From Flavobacteriales bacterium (GTDB lineage Bacteria; Bacteroidota; Bacteroidia; Flavobacteriales_D; Parvicellaceae): a DNA stretch of 54,682 nt. Under the pieces are notes generated by a model. That model saw nothing but the letters and a program-made list of their open reading frames with translations, was not told the origin of the DNA and searched no databases. The translations under genes were made by a program, and so were the position numbers. The stretch covers positions 1-54,682 of the forward strand of contig JAQXDK010000045.1 in the NCBI GenBank assembly GCA_029251405.1, written 5' to 3'. Below, piece by piece: positions 25,907-34,107 of this stretch (position 1 is its first letter; every line of letters starts with the position of its first letter).

Positions 25907-28141
25907 CTAAAAAACTAAAGTTGCTCCAAAGACCAAGTTTATTCCTTGGAAGGAGGCATACATATAGGAAGCATCAAAAGTATAATCATTTGGATTTTCT
26001 ATTCCTATATTTTCATCAAAAGGATCAAAAGCTCTTAAGATGGAGTTATTAGGTGGAGTAAAATTGGTGAAATTTCTCACCCCAATATAAGTACTCCAAC
26101 CACGATTTAAATTCTTGGTTATTTTCAAGTTATGAATGGTATAAGGACTTGAATATTCAGGTCTTACATCATTCTCTAGAACGGGTAATCTTATTGGACC
26201 GTAATTTGTTGCAGCATAGTTAATGTCTAAAGCTAATTTTTCAAAAGAATATACTGCGATCCATTTCACACTATACTTTTCCGCTAATAATTGTCTGTTT
26301 TTAATAGTTGATCCGTTACTTAATTCTTCAAAATTTGCAACATCCAAAAAGGTATTATTGACAGATAATTTAAGCGGAATATTTTTAAAATTAATAAGTA
26401 AATCTGCACTAAACCCCTTAGCTTCTGCATAACCACTTAAATTTTTATATATAATTTGATTATCGTTGGTCAGAAAATCAGGGATTATTTTATTTGAAAA
26501 TCTAGAGTGAAAAACCGACGTTTCTAATAAAATATTTAATGTTTTATGAACCCATTTATTGCTCATAGAAAAATTAATGTTTTTGGATCTTTCTGGTCTT
26601 AGTTCCTCCAGAAAAACCACTTCTCTAGATCCTGTTAAAGCAGCATGATCTTCAGTAAATACATTAACTACTCTAAATCCATTTCCATATCCCAACCTAA
26701 TGGAAGAATTTGTAATGAAATCCCATTGGTAATTGATTCTTGGAGAGTGAATAAACCCGTGTTTATCGTGATAATCAGTTCTCCAACCCATTAATAATCT
26801 GTGCTTATTATGGAGCTTATAATTATCCTGGATAAATGCCCCTGGAAGTAACCATATATCCGGGAAAAGAGTAGCTGGAGTATTATCATTGTAGTTATTG
26901 TATCGAAGGGCTAAACCACTTAGTAGTTGATGTTTATTTTGTATCTTTTGATGGTGCGTAAGCTGACTGAACCCTATTATCTGTTGTGCTTCGTATTGGG
27001 AAGTACCATACCAAGATTTTTGATCGTGCCAACTAAATGAAGTTTGCCACTTTAGCGATGGTAAAGATGGAAATAGGTAGAAAGAACTAGCCTCAACCCT
27101 ATTAGTTAAAATAGATTCACCATAAACTGTATTTTTTCCTCTGTCAGCAGTTTGCCAATCCATTTCTCCACCCCATCTATTTTCATTTAAATATCTCAAT
27201 GAAATATTTAAAGGATTCGCTCCATTCTTGCTAAAAAACTGAAACTTATTATAAATTGAATACCTATTTTTCAATGTTAAATCTGTAAAGTTATCCTCAT
27301 TATTATCTATTGGGTTGTTGTATCGAAAAACATCAATAGCACTAAATGCTTTCCATCTTTTTTTATCCAAAAATTTTAGACTTAATGAAGTTTGCAATTC
27401 TCCCCAATTAGAAAAATTAATATCCACAGTTAATTTCGGAATACATTCCACACTTTTAGTAACAACATTGATCAGTCCTGCCATCGCTTCAGATCCGTAA
27501 ACTGTTGATGCAGGACCTTTAATTACCTCCACTTGATCAATTAAACTTGTAGGAATCCCTTGAAGACCGTAAACTGTTGACAATCCTCCCATAATCGGCA
27601 TTCCATCTAGAACAACCATTGAATAAGCACCTTCCATTCCATTTATATGGATGTCACCTGTGTTACAGACAGAACAATTTAGTTGTGGTCGTAATCCAGC
27701 AATTTGATTCGTAGCTTCAACTAAACTTGGAGACGGTACTGCATTTAAAAATTTTGATTTATAGACAGCTATTGGTATTGGACTTTCCTTTCTCTTTATT
27801 AATTCTAGAGTTCCACTGATAACCATTTCATTAAGCAAATCGTTATTTTCACTAAGTTTAAAAACAAGTGATTTCAAAATAGATTTAGGAGTTGTTTTAA
27901 TTTCTAAATCTTTATATCCAACAGCGGATGCTTTTAAAATAGAAATTGGATTATTTAAGAAAATAATGAAATTGCCAATTGAATCAGCAACTACAGCTGA
28001 TTTAGAATCTATATCTGTAATGTGTGCATATGGTAAAGGACGGTAACTTTCATCCAACACCTTACCCGAAACTCGGGTGTTTTGGGTGTATACAGTTAAT
28101 TGATAAAATAATAGAATGGATAGATATAATATTTTTTTCAT
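25907..28141 (-). CDS. TonB-dependent receptor, probable metal or metal-chelate uptake
   Basis: 744 residues. A signal peptide (about 1-20) is followed by a carboxypeptidase-regulatory-like domain (RVSGKVLDESYRPLPYAHI), a plug with LNCSVCNTGDIHINGMEG (Cys156 and Cys159), VVLDGMPIMGG and GPASTVYGSEAMAGLINV, then a 22-strand-type barrel ending in Phe (FGATLVF). Outer-membrane receptors of this kind take up iron chelates, haem, cobalamin or other metals using TonB energy. The divergent neighbours are a DtxR regulator and a ZIP transporter, and a palindrome lies between, so metal uptake under DtxR control is likely. A perfect TAnnTTTG box (28147-28154, minus strand) lies only five bases before the ATG. 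Confidence 0.92.
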   Translation of the reverse strand: MKKILYLSILLFYQLTVYTQNTRVSGKVLDESYRPLPYAHITDIDSKSAVVADSIGNFIIFLNNPISILKASAVGYKDLEIKTTPKSILKSLVFKLSENNDLLNEMVISGTLELIKRKESPIPIAVYKSKFLNAVPSPSLVEATNQIAGLRPQLNCSVCNTGDIHINGMEGAYSMVVLDGMPIMGGLSTVYGLQGIPTSLIDQVEVIKGPASTVYGSEAMAGLINVVTKSVECIPKLTVDINFSNWGELQTSLSLKFLDKKRWKAFSAIDVFRYNNPIDNNEDNFTDLTLKNRYSIYNKFQFFSKNGANPLNISLRYLNENRWGGEMDWQTADRGKNTVYGESILTNRVEASSFYLFPSLPSLKWQTSFSWHDQKSWYGTSQYEAQQIIGFSQLTHHQKIQNKHQLLSGLALRYNNYNDNTPATLFPDIWLLPGAFIQDNYKLHNKHRLLMGWRTDYHDKHGFIHSPRINYQWDFITNSSIRLGYGNGFRVVNVFTEDHAALTGSREVVFLEELRPERSKNINFSMSNKWVHKTLNILLETSVFHSRFSNKIIPDFLTNDNQIIYKNLSGYAEAKGFSADLLINFKNIPLKLSVNNTFLDVANFEELSNGSTIKNRQLLAEKYSVKWIAVYSFEKLALDINYAATNYGPIRLPVLENDVRPEYSSPYTIHNLKITKNLNRGWSTYIGVRNFTNFTPPNNSILRAFDPFDENIGIENPNDYTFDASYMYASFQGINLVFGATLVF

Positions 28142-28146
28142 TGAGG

Positions 28147-28154
28147 CAAATCTA
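28147..28154 (-). promoter_or_regulatory. -7 box of the TonB receptor gene
   Basis: Read on the minus strand, TAGATTTG is a perfect TAnnTTTG. It ends five bases before the start codon, implying a leaderless or nearly leaderless transcript. Confidence 0.45.
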
Positions 28155-28169
28155 GTAAAAAAAATATAT

Positions 28170-28189
28170 TTTTTAGTCTTGTCTAAAAA
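28170..28189. promoter_or_regulatory. Probable DtxR-family operator shared by the divergent metal genes
   Basis: TTTTTAGTC-TT-GTCTAAAAA: outer arms TTTTTAG and CTAAAAA pair perfectly, and the inner bases are symmetric except for one T/T mismatch. It lies in the middle of the 69-bp gap between the TonB receptor and the DtxR gene and overlaps the expected -33 region of the dtxR promoter. TTAG...CTAA half-sites are typical of DtxR/IdeR/MntR boxes. Confidence 0.65.
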
Positions 28190-28210
28190 TAATATTTATA
28201 TTTACTAGAA

Positions 28211-28867
28211 ATGAATTCACAATCAGAAGAAGATTATCTTAAAGCGCTTTACCATTTACAAAAAGAAACCAAGGAAGTTTCCACCAATTCTATTGCAGAA
28301 TACTTAGAGATGAAGCCCTCCAGTGTTTCAGATATGTTGAAGAAACTAGCAGATAAAAAATACATATATTATGTTAAATACAAAGGTTCTTCGCTAAGTC
28401 AAAAAGGGAGGTTTATTGCACTTCAAATAATTAGAAAACACCGACTATGGGAAACTTTTTTAGTAGAAAAACTTGGTTTTGGATGGGGTCAAGTTCACAC
28501 AATTGCTGAACAATTAGAACATATTAAGTCTGAAGATTTAACCGATAAATTAGATGCCTTTCTTGAATTCCCTAAATACGATCCTCACGGAGATCCCATT
28601 CCAAATAAAGAAGGAAGGATAGAAAAAATGAATCAAAAATTATTGATTGAACTTAAAGAATCTCAAAAAGGAATTATTACTGGAGTAAAAAAAGGAACGG
28701 CGAGTCTTCTTAGCTATTTGGATAAGGAAAATATTAAGTTAGGAGACGCAATTGAAGTTCAAGAAATTATTGAATTTGATGGAACTTACGTTGTTAAAAT
28801 CAACAGTAGAAAGCTAACTTTTTCTGAAAAAATTTGTCAAAACCTTTTATTAGAAACTTATGATTGA
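28211..28867 (+). CDS. DtxR/MntR-family metal-dependent regulator
   Basis: 218 residues. A winged HTH covers 1-65 (SEEDYLKALYHLQKE, STNSIAEYLEMKPSSVSDML). The metal-binding dimer domain follows (RKHRLWETFLVEKLGFGW, HTIAEQLEHIKSEDLTDKL, FPKYDPHGDPIPN), with the His, Glu and Asp residues used as metal ligands in this family. The FeoA-like SH3 domain occupies about 150-218. It should repress uptake genes when Mn or Fe is plentiful. It overlaps the ZIP gene by eight bases and faces the TonB receptor across the palindrome. Confidence 0.92.
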   Translation: MNSQSEEDYLKALYHLQKETKEVSTNSIAEYLEMKPSSVSDMLKKLADKKYIYYVKYKGSSLSQKGRFIALQIIRKHRLWETFLVEKLGFGWGQVHTIAEQLEHIKSEDLTDKLDAFLEFPKYDPHGDPIPNKEGRIEKMNQKLLIELKESQKGIITGVKKGTASLLSYLDKENIKLGDAIEVQEIIEFDGTYVVKINSRKLTFSEKICQNLLLETYD

Positions 28868-29723
28868 ATCTTTAAAAATATGGTTTATAGATCAAAATCC
28901 TATTTTACAAGCACTGTTAGCGGGGCTATTCACATGGGTTGTTACTGCTATTGGTTCGGGATTGGTTTTCTTTTTTAATTCGTCAAATAGAAAAGTATTA
29001 GACATATCTCTTGGTTTTACTGGAGGAGTGATGATTGCTGCTAGCTTTTGGTCTCTATTAGCACCTTCAATAGAATACGTGGAGATGCAAAAAGAATTAG
29101 GATTAACCAATATGCCTACATGGCTGGCTCCGACAATTGGATTTTTTTTAGGTGCATTATTCTTATTTGCCTTAGATAAAATCATACCACACTTGCACTT
29201 ATTTGATAAAAAAAACCAAGCAGAAGGATTCAACACCAAATGGCAAAAGACCATTTTATTAGTTTTAGCCATTGCATTGCACAATATTCCAGAAGGTCTA
29301 GCTGTTGGAGTAGCTTTTGGAGCCATTGCTTCTCCAGAAATTGTCAATAATTTAAACATTGAAATATTTACTCTTGGATCTGCAGTAGCTTTAGCCATAG
29401 GTATTGGTATTCAGAATTTCCCCGAAGGTTTTGCAGTTTCTATGCCTCTAAGGAGACAAGGGATGAGTAAATTTAAATCTTGGCAGTGGGGGCAGCTATC
29501 GGCAATTGTAGAACCAATTTTTGCAGTTATTGGAGCAGCTATTGTAATGCAAGTACTTCCCATACTTCCCTATGCACTAGCATTTGCAGCAGGAGCTATG
29601 ATTTTTATTGTTGTTGAGGAAGTTATTCCTGAAAGTCAAAAAGGGGGTAATACAGATTTAGCAACCATGGGTTTAATAGCTGGATTTATAGTTATGATGG
29701 CCCTGGATGTTGGCTTGGGTTAA
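28860..29723 (+). CDS. ZIP-family metal transporter
   Basis: 287 residues with about eight hydrophobic helices. The ZIP metal-binding signatures HNIPEGLAVGVAFG (about 140) and GIQNFPEGFAVSMPL (about 181) are both present, with a His-containing loop before them (IIPHLHLFDKK). Bacterial members move Zn, Fe or Mn. The eight-base overlap with dtxR shows that regulator and transporter are made together; the sequence does not tell which metal. Confidence 0.92.
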   Translation: MIESLKIWFIDQNPILQALLAGLFTWVVTAIGSGLVFFFNSSNRKVLDISLGFTGGVMIAASFWSLLAPSIEYVEMQKELGLTNMPTWLAPTIGFFLGALFLFALDKIIPHLHLFDKKNQAEGFNTKWQKTILLVLAIALHNIPEGLAVGVAFGAIASPEIVNNLNIEIFTLGSAVALAIGIGIQNFPEGFAVSMPLRRQGMSKFKSWQWGQLSAIVEPIFAVIGAAIVMQVLPILPYALAFAAGAMIFIVVEEVIPESQKGGNTDLATMGLIAGFIVMMALDVGLG

Positions 29724-29730
29724 TCTGCCG

Positions 29731-30027
29731 TTAGATTAGTACTAAGTCTGTTAAATAATTTGATCCGATTTTTGAATTTAATTGCCCCAACAAAACTGTC
29801 TTTTGAAGAACCAATTCTTGTTTAAAAGCAGCACTAGAAAGTTGTAAAAATAATTTTTGATTTTTCACATAGGATTTTTTTACTTTTTTCATTAAAAATG
29901 GTCCCATTATTTCCTTGAACGAAAGTAAAATTTCTTGTTCTTGGAATTTTTTTCTAAGACCAGTCTGATCTATGAAGTCGTTCACAACGTTTTGTAATTT
30001 TTCTTCGTTTGCAGTCCTTTTTTTCAT
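29731..30027 (-). CDS. dciA: DUF721/DciA-family protein
   Basis: 98 residues. It has the DUF721 layout: an N-terminal helix (NEEKLQNVVNDFIDQTGL), then IMGPFLMKKVKKSYVKNQKLFLQL, SSAAFKQELVLQK and a short Leu-rich tail. DciA loads the replicative helicase in bacteria lacking DnaC or DnaI. It is three bases behind recF on the same strand, a frequent arrangement in Bacteroidota. The short length is normal for this phylum. Confidence 0.82.
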   Translation of the reverse strand: MKKRTANEEKLQNVVNDFIDQTGLRKKFQEQEILLSFKEIMGPFLMKKVKKSYVKNQKLFLQLSSAAFKQELVLQKTVLLGQLNSKIGSNYLTDLVLI

Positions 30028-30030
30028 GCA

Positions 30031-31122
30031 CTAAATTTTAAAAGAATTCCCTTCTTCAATCCAAAATAATTTACTTGGAATATTTAACTTTTTTAAAATA
30101 TTTGGTATTTTTTCTTTGTTGGTATCTGTAATAAAAGTTTGTCCAAGTTTATTTTTCTCTATTAAAGATAAAATATAACCCACTCTATGATCGTCTAACT
30201 TGTCAAATATATCGTCTAACAACAGTACTGGTGTAATATTTTTTTTCAGTTTAATATATTCAAATTTAGCTAGTTTTAGGGCAATTAGGAAGGTTTTCTG
30301 CTGGCCCTGAGAACCAAATTTTTTAAGTGGATTTTCATTTATTGTAAAAAGGAAATCATCTCTGTGAACACCTGACGATGTGTGACCAATTATTTGATCT
30401 TTATTTCTGTTATTTATAAAAATATCCTTCATTGAGGATTCAATTAAAGATGAAAAATAATCGAGTGATACTTTTTCTTTGTTGGACGAAATATCTTTGT
30501 AATATTTATTAAAAATAGGAACAAACTCTTTTGTGAAATTTTCTCTGGATTTAAAAATAGAATTGGCAAGTTCTACCATTTGCTCGTCATATACATCAAG
30601 TAAATCGATGGATGTGTTTTTAGTTTTTAGGAATGAATTTCGCTGTTTTAGAAGCTTGTTATACTGCAAAAGGCTTAATAAATAATTCTTATCAAATTGC
30701 GCAATTAAAGCATCAAAAAACCTTCTCCTTGACTCACTACCATCTAGAATTAAATTAATATCATATGGGGTAATCATTACTACCGGAAAGAGACCAATAT
30801 GATCTGCAAGTTTTTTATAAATTTTTTTATTTTTTTTAAATGTTTTCTTTTCACCTTTTTTTAGCCCACAATAGAGACTAATCTCTTCATCAAAATTAGA
30901 AATAGAGGCTTGAATTACGTAAAACGCCTCTTTAAACATGATATTTTGGCTATCTACAGAATTGAAAAAGCTTTTAGTATAACTTAAATGATATATGGCA
31001 TCTAACAGATTAGTCTTGCCTTGGCCATTATCGCCAAGAAAACAATTTACTCTACTGGAAAGCTCTAAATCGACTTGAAAAATATTTTTAAAATTAACAA
31101 GAGAAAGCTTAGATATATACAT
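30031..31122 (-). CDS. recF: DNA replication and repair protein RecF
   Basis: 363 residues, the family norm. Walker A is GDNGQGKTNLLDAIYHLSY at about 31-49; the ABC-type signature lies in FGSQGQQKTFLIALKLAKF (about 270); Walker B is PVLLLDDIFDKLDDHR (about 300). RecF is an SMC-like ATPase that helps load RecA at gapped DNA. It is first of a two-gene leftward unit with dciA and divergent from the TPR/ribH unit. Confidence 0.95.
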   Translation of the reverse strand: MYISKLSLVNFKNIFQVDLELSSRVNCFLGDNGQGKTNLLDAIYHLSYTKSFFNSVDSQNIMFKEAFYVIQASISNFDEEISLYCGLKKGEKKTFKKNKKIYKKLADHIGLFPVVMITPYDINLILDGSESRRRFFDALIAQFDKNYLLSLLQYNKLLKQRNSFLKTKNTSIDLLDVYDEQMVELANSIFKSRENFTKEFVPIFNKYYKDISSNKEKVSLDYFSSLIESSMKDIFINNRNKDQIIGHTSSGVHRDDFLFTINENPLKKFGSQGQQKTFLIALKLAKFEYIKLKKNITPVLLLDDIFDKLDDHRVGYILSLIEKNKLGQTFITDTNKEKIPNILKKLNIPSKLFWIEEGNSFKI

Positions 31123-31171
31123 AATGTAAAATTACAATATAAAAGATAGCTTTATAGTTTGTAAAAAAAAC

Positions 31172-31179
31172 TATTTTTG
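31172..31179 (+). promoter_or_regulatory. -7 box of the TPR-ribH unit
   Basis: TATTTTTG matches TAnnTTTG and lies 43 bp before the ATG at 31223. No TTG was found at the ideal upstream distance. Confidence 0.45.
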
Positions 31180-31222
31180 CAAACTAATTAAATAAATCGA
31201 AAGATTTTATATTTGAATATAA

Positions 31223-32023
31223 ATGGCTGAAGAAAAAAATAAAGTAGCATCAGAATCTGTAGAAAACAATTCTGAAAACACTGTAGTAAATGACAACTCT
31301 AATCAGGAAAATGTAACAGAAAACACACTTGAACTTATTCTTGGAGAAAAAGGTTTTGAATATTATTTAAACAATAAAAAGAAAGTTACATTATATGCAA
31401 TAATTGTTGGAGGTTTAATTCTTGGATTATTAGCCTACAAATTAGTGTATGTTAAAATGTTGGTAGAACCAAAAGAAAAAGAAGCTTCAGAAGAATTATG
31501 GAAAGCTGAGTCTAAAGCTTTTGACGAAAATAACTGGGAAGCTTCTATTTATGGAGACAGCCTTGGATTTTTCAAAGGGTTTCAAGAGATATCCGAAGAA
31601 TATTCAGGTCAAAAAGCCGGACAAATTGCTCAATATAATTTAGGGATTTCCTTTATAAATAATCGAGAATACGAAAACGCTATAATAGCTCTTAATAAAG
31701 TTAGTTTCAAGGATGAATTGCTAGGCACCATAACATTAGGTGCTATTGGTGACTCGTATTTACAGCTAGGATCCGTAAGTGATGCTTTAGAATATTATAA
31801 AAAAGCTTACAATAGAAGAGAAAATGATTTAACAAGTCCAATATATCTAATGAAAGCTGCATTGTGTCATGAAATTGAAGAAAATTACGAAGAGGCTATA
31901 ATACTGTATGAGATGGTTTATAAAAATTATCCAAATAATAATAATTCTATTAATGCCGAAAAATACTCAGAATCTTTAAAACTTGGAAGTCCAGTTTTTA
32001 AATTTAAAAAAGACACTCTTTAG
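31223..32023 (+). CDS. TPR protein with one transmembrane anchor (YfgM/BamD-like)
   Basis: 266 residues. An acidic, Asn-rich cytoplasmic head (1-50) is followed by one membrane helix (about 57-76, LYAIIVGGLILGLLAY) and TPR repeats to the end (AQYNLGISFINNREYENAI, GDSYLQLGSVSDALEYYKKA, EEAIILYEMVYKNYP). The layout recalls YfgM, an ancillary factor of the Sec machinery, but it could equally be a general scaffold. It is two bases from ribH in one unit. Confidence 0.8.
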   Translation: MAEEKNKVASESVENNSENTVVNDNSNQENVTENTLELILGEKGFEYYLNNKKKVTLYAIIVGGLILGLLAYKLVYVKMLVEPKEKEASEELWKAESKAFDENNWEASIYGDSLGFFKGFQEISEEYSGQKAGQIAQYNLGISFINNREYENAIIALNKVSFKDELLGTITLGAIGDSYLQLGSVSDALEYYKKAYNRRENDLTSPIYLMKAALCHEIEENYEEAIILYEMVYKNYPNNNNSINAEKYSESLKLGSPVFKFKKDTL

Positions 32024-32025
32024 TA

Positions 32026-32541
32026 ATGGCAACTAAGGGTAAAAATTTATCTTCAGAAGAAAAATTCATAGTTTCAAACCCTGAAAAAACAAGAATTGGT
32101 ATTGTAGTTTCCGATTGGAATAAAAAAATAACCAACAGACTTCTAAACGGAGCTAAATCAGTGCTTGAAAAATCAGGTATTCCAATAGACAATATATTAG
32201 TAAAAAATGTCCCTGGCACCTTTGAATTACCACTTGGTGCTCAGTATTTATTAGATAAAAACTTAGTTGATGGTGTTATTTGCATTGGATGCGTAATTCA
32301 AGGAGAAACAAAGCATTTTGATTATGTTTGTCAAGGAGCTACCAACGGAATTATGGGCTTAGGTTTAAGATATAATAAACCAACTATTTTTTGTGTTTTA
32401 ACAGATCAAAATGAACAACAGTCCATTGATAGATCTGGAGGTAAACACGGTAATAAAGGTACAGAAAGTGCTATTGCTTGTCTCAAAATGCTAGAACTTA
32501 AAACAAATATTTCTAAACCAGATTCTAAAATCGGATTTTAA
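32026..32541 (+). CDS. ribH: 6,7-dimethyl-8-ribityllumazine synthase
   Basis: 171 residues. Lumazine-synthase motifs are clear: GIVVSDWNKKITNRLLNGA, NVPGTFELPLGAQYL, and IGCVIQGETKHFDYVCQG with the catalytic His. The enzyme forms lumazine in the penultimate step of riboflavin synthesis. Its TAA stop shares a TTAA with the stop of the convergent pyrophosphohydrolase gene. Confidence 0.95.
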   Translation: MATKGKNLSSEEKFIVSNPEKTRIGIVVSDWNKKITNRLLNGAKSVLEKSGIPIDNILVKNVPGTFELPLGAQYLLDKNLVDGVICIGCVIQGETKHFDYVCQGATNGIMGLGLRYNKPTIFCVLTDQNEQQSIDRSGGKHGNKGTESAIACLKMLELKTNISKPDSKIGF

Positions 32542-32948
32542 GAACTTAATATCTTTTTAAGATTGGGTTTAAAATATAAATCTGATTTTAATACTTTTCC
32601 ATCCGCTCTGTAAATTGGTTTTCCATTTTTATCCAGCTTACTCATGTTACTTCGTTGAATTTCTTCAAAAACATCTTGCATTTTATCTTGTAATCCATGC
32701 TTTAGAATAGTTCCACACAGAATATAGAGCATATCTCCAACCGCATCAGCAATTTCTGTCAGGTCACCTTCTTTAGCTGCTTCTAAATATTCTTCATTTT
32801 CTTCTTTCATAAGATTGTGTCTGAGCATATAATCATTTTCTGAAATCTTAGCTACAGGTGAATATTCGTTTTCTATACCAAATGATTCGTGGAACTTCTC
32901 AACAGCTGCTATACAATCGCTTAATTTTATTTTATTTTTCATACCCAA
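32538..32948 (-). CDS. MazG-like nucleotide pyrophosphohydrolase
   Basis: 136 residues of all-alpha pyrophosphohydrolase fold. The metal-binding EExxE type motif is KEENEEYLEA (about 48-57) and the second, ExxxD, is EIADAVGDMLYILCG (about 66-80). Such enzymes hydrolyse NTPs, often house-cleaning non-canonical ones; the C-terminal YRADGKVLKSDLYFKPN fits the HisE/MazG-like subgroup found in many bacteria and phages. The start at 32948 or a second ATG six bases downstream are both possible. Confidence 0.82.
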   Translation of the reverse strand: MGMKNKIKLSDCIAAVEKFHESFGIENEYSPVAKISENDYMLRHNLMKEENEEYLEAAKEGDLTEIADAVGDMLYILCGTILKHGLQDKMQDVFEEIQRSNMSKLDKNGKPIYRADGKVLKSDLYFKPNLKKILSS

Positions 32949-33022
32949 ATTTAATCCTAGAAGTCATTAGACCACTCAAAATTTTTAAAAATTAGTTAAC
33001 ATATATTAACACGAGTATTTTT

Positions 33023-33056
33023 TTGATTTTTAAAAGAATCTTCATTTTTACTTTCG
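33023..33056 (+). promoter_or_regulatory. Promoter of the moxR-bat operon
   Basis: TTG at 33023-33025 and TACTTTCG at 33049-33056 (TAnnTTYG), 23 bp apart, ending 15 bp before the moxR ATG at 33072. Confidence 0.5.
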
Positions 33057-33071
33057 TTTAAAAATTAAAGA

Positions 33072-34094
33072 ATGGAAAGTTTGGAAAATACTATCAATGA
33101 TAAAAATGTTGACATCAGTAAAATTAATGAACTAATTCAGAAAGAAAGTGGTTTTATTGATTTACTAAACCTGGAAATAAAAAAAGTCATTATTGGACAA
33201 CAACACATGATTGAAAGTTTATTAATAGGACTTCTATCTAATGGTCATATTCTTTTAGAAGGTGTCCCGGGATTAGCAAAGACATTGGCTATTAGCACTT
33301 TATCTAAAGTAATAAATGTAGATTTCAAGAGAGTACAATTCACACCAGATCTTCTTCCTGCAGATTTATTGGGAACCATGATTTACAATCAAAAAAAGGA
33401 AGAGTTTATCTCCAAAAAAGGCCCTCTTTTCTCTAACTTTATTTTAGCTGATGAAATTAACAGAGCTCCTGCAAAAGTTCAGAGTGCTCTTTTAGAGGCG
33501 ATGCAAGAAAGACAAATTACTATTGGTGATAAAACCTATAAATTACCTGAGCCATTTTTGGTTATGGCAACTCAAAACCCAATTGAACAAGAAGGTACTT
33601 ACCCACTACCAGAAGCGCAAGTAGACAGGTTTATGCTGAAAGTGGTTTTACCCTATCCATCCAGAGAAGAAGAACGACTGATTGTAAGAGCAAATGTATC
33701 TACCGAAGGGTTTCCAACTCCCAATAAAGTGGTCGACCCAAAAGAAATTATTAAGGCTAGAGATATTGTAAAGAAAATTTACATGGATGAAAAAATTGAA
33801 AAATATATTGTAGACATTGTCTATGCAACAAGAGAACCAGAACATTATCAACTAGACGAAATCAAACATTTTATTTCATTTGGCGGTTCTCCAAGAGCAA
33901 GTATCTCTTTAGCTAGTGCTGCAAAAGCCTATGCCTTCTTGAAAAAAAGAGGTTATGTAATACCTGAAGATGTAAGAGCGGTTTCTCAAGATGTGCTTAG
34001 ACATAGAATTGGATTATCTTATGAAGCTGAAGCTGAAAATATCACTGCAGAAAATGTAATTACCACCATATTAAACAGAGTTGAAGTACCTTAA
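33072..34094 (+). CDS. MoxR-family AAA+ ATPase of the Bat cluster
   Basis: 340 residues. Walker A is EGVPGLAKTLAI (about 62-73; the GLAKT form is common in MoxR), Walker B is FILADEINRAPAKVQSAL, and sensor MATQNPIEQEGTYPLPEAQ follows. MoxR ATPases act as chaperones for VWA-domain partners, several of which follow here. It heads a tightly packed operon running to nth. Confidence 0.94.
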   Translation: MESLENTINDKNVDISKINELIQKESGFIDLLNLEIKKVIIGQQHMIESLLIGLLSNGHILLEGVPGLAKTLAISTLSKVINVDFKRVQFTPDLLPADLLGTMIYNQKKEEFISKKGPLFSNFILADEINRAPAKVQSALLEAMQERQITIGDKTYKLPEPFLVMATQNPIEQEGTYPLPEAQVDRFMLKVVLPYPSREEERLIVRANVSTEGFPTPNKVVDPKEIIKARDIVKKIYMDEKIEKYIVDIVYATREPEHYQLDEIKHFISFGGSPRASISLASAAKAYAFLKKRGYVIPEDVRAVSQDVLRHRIGLSYEAEAENITAENVITTILNRVEVP

Positions 34095-34107
34095 TTAAAT
34101 CTTTCTT

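Noticed and set aside
28892-29398. 168-residue ORF antisense to the ZIP transporter gene
   Set aside because: Composition follows the complement of a hydrophobic membrane gene; no motif, signal or neighbour supports it, whereas the ZIP motifs on the plus strand are complete.
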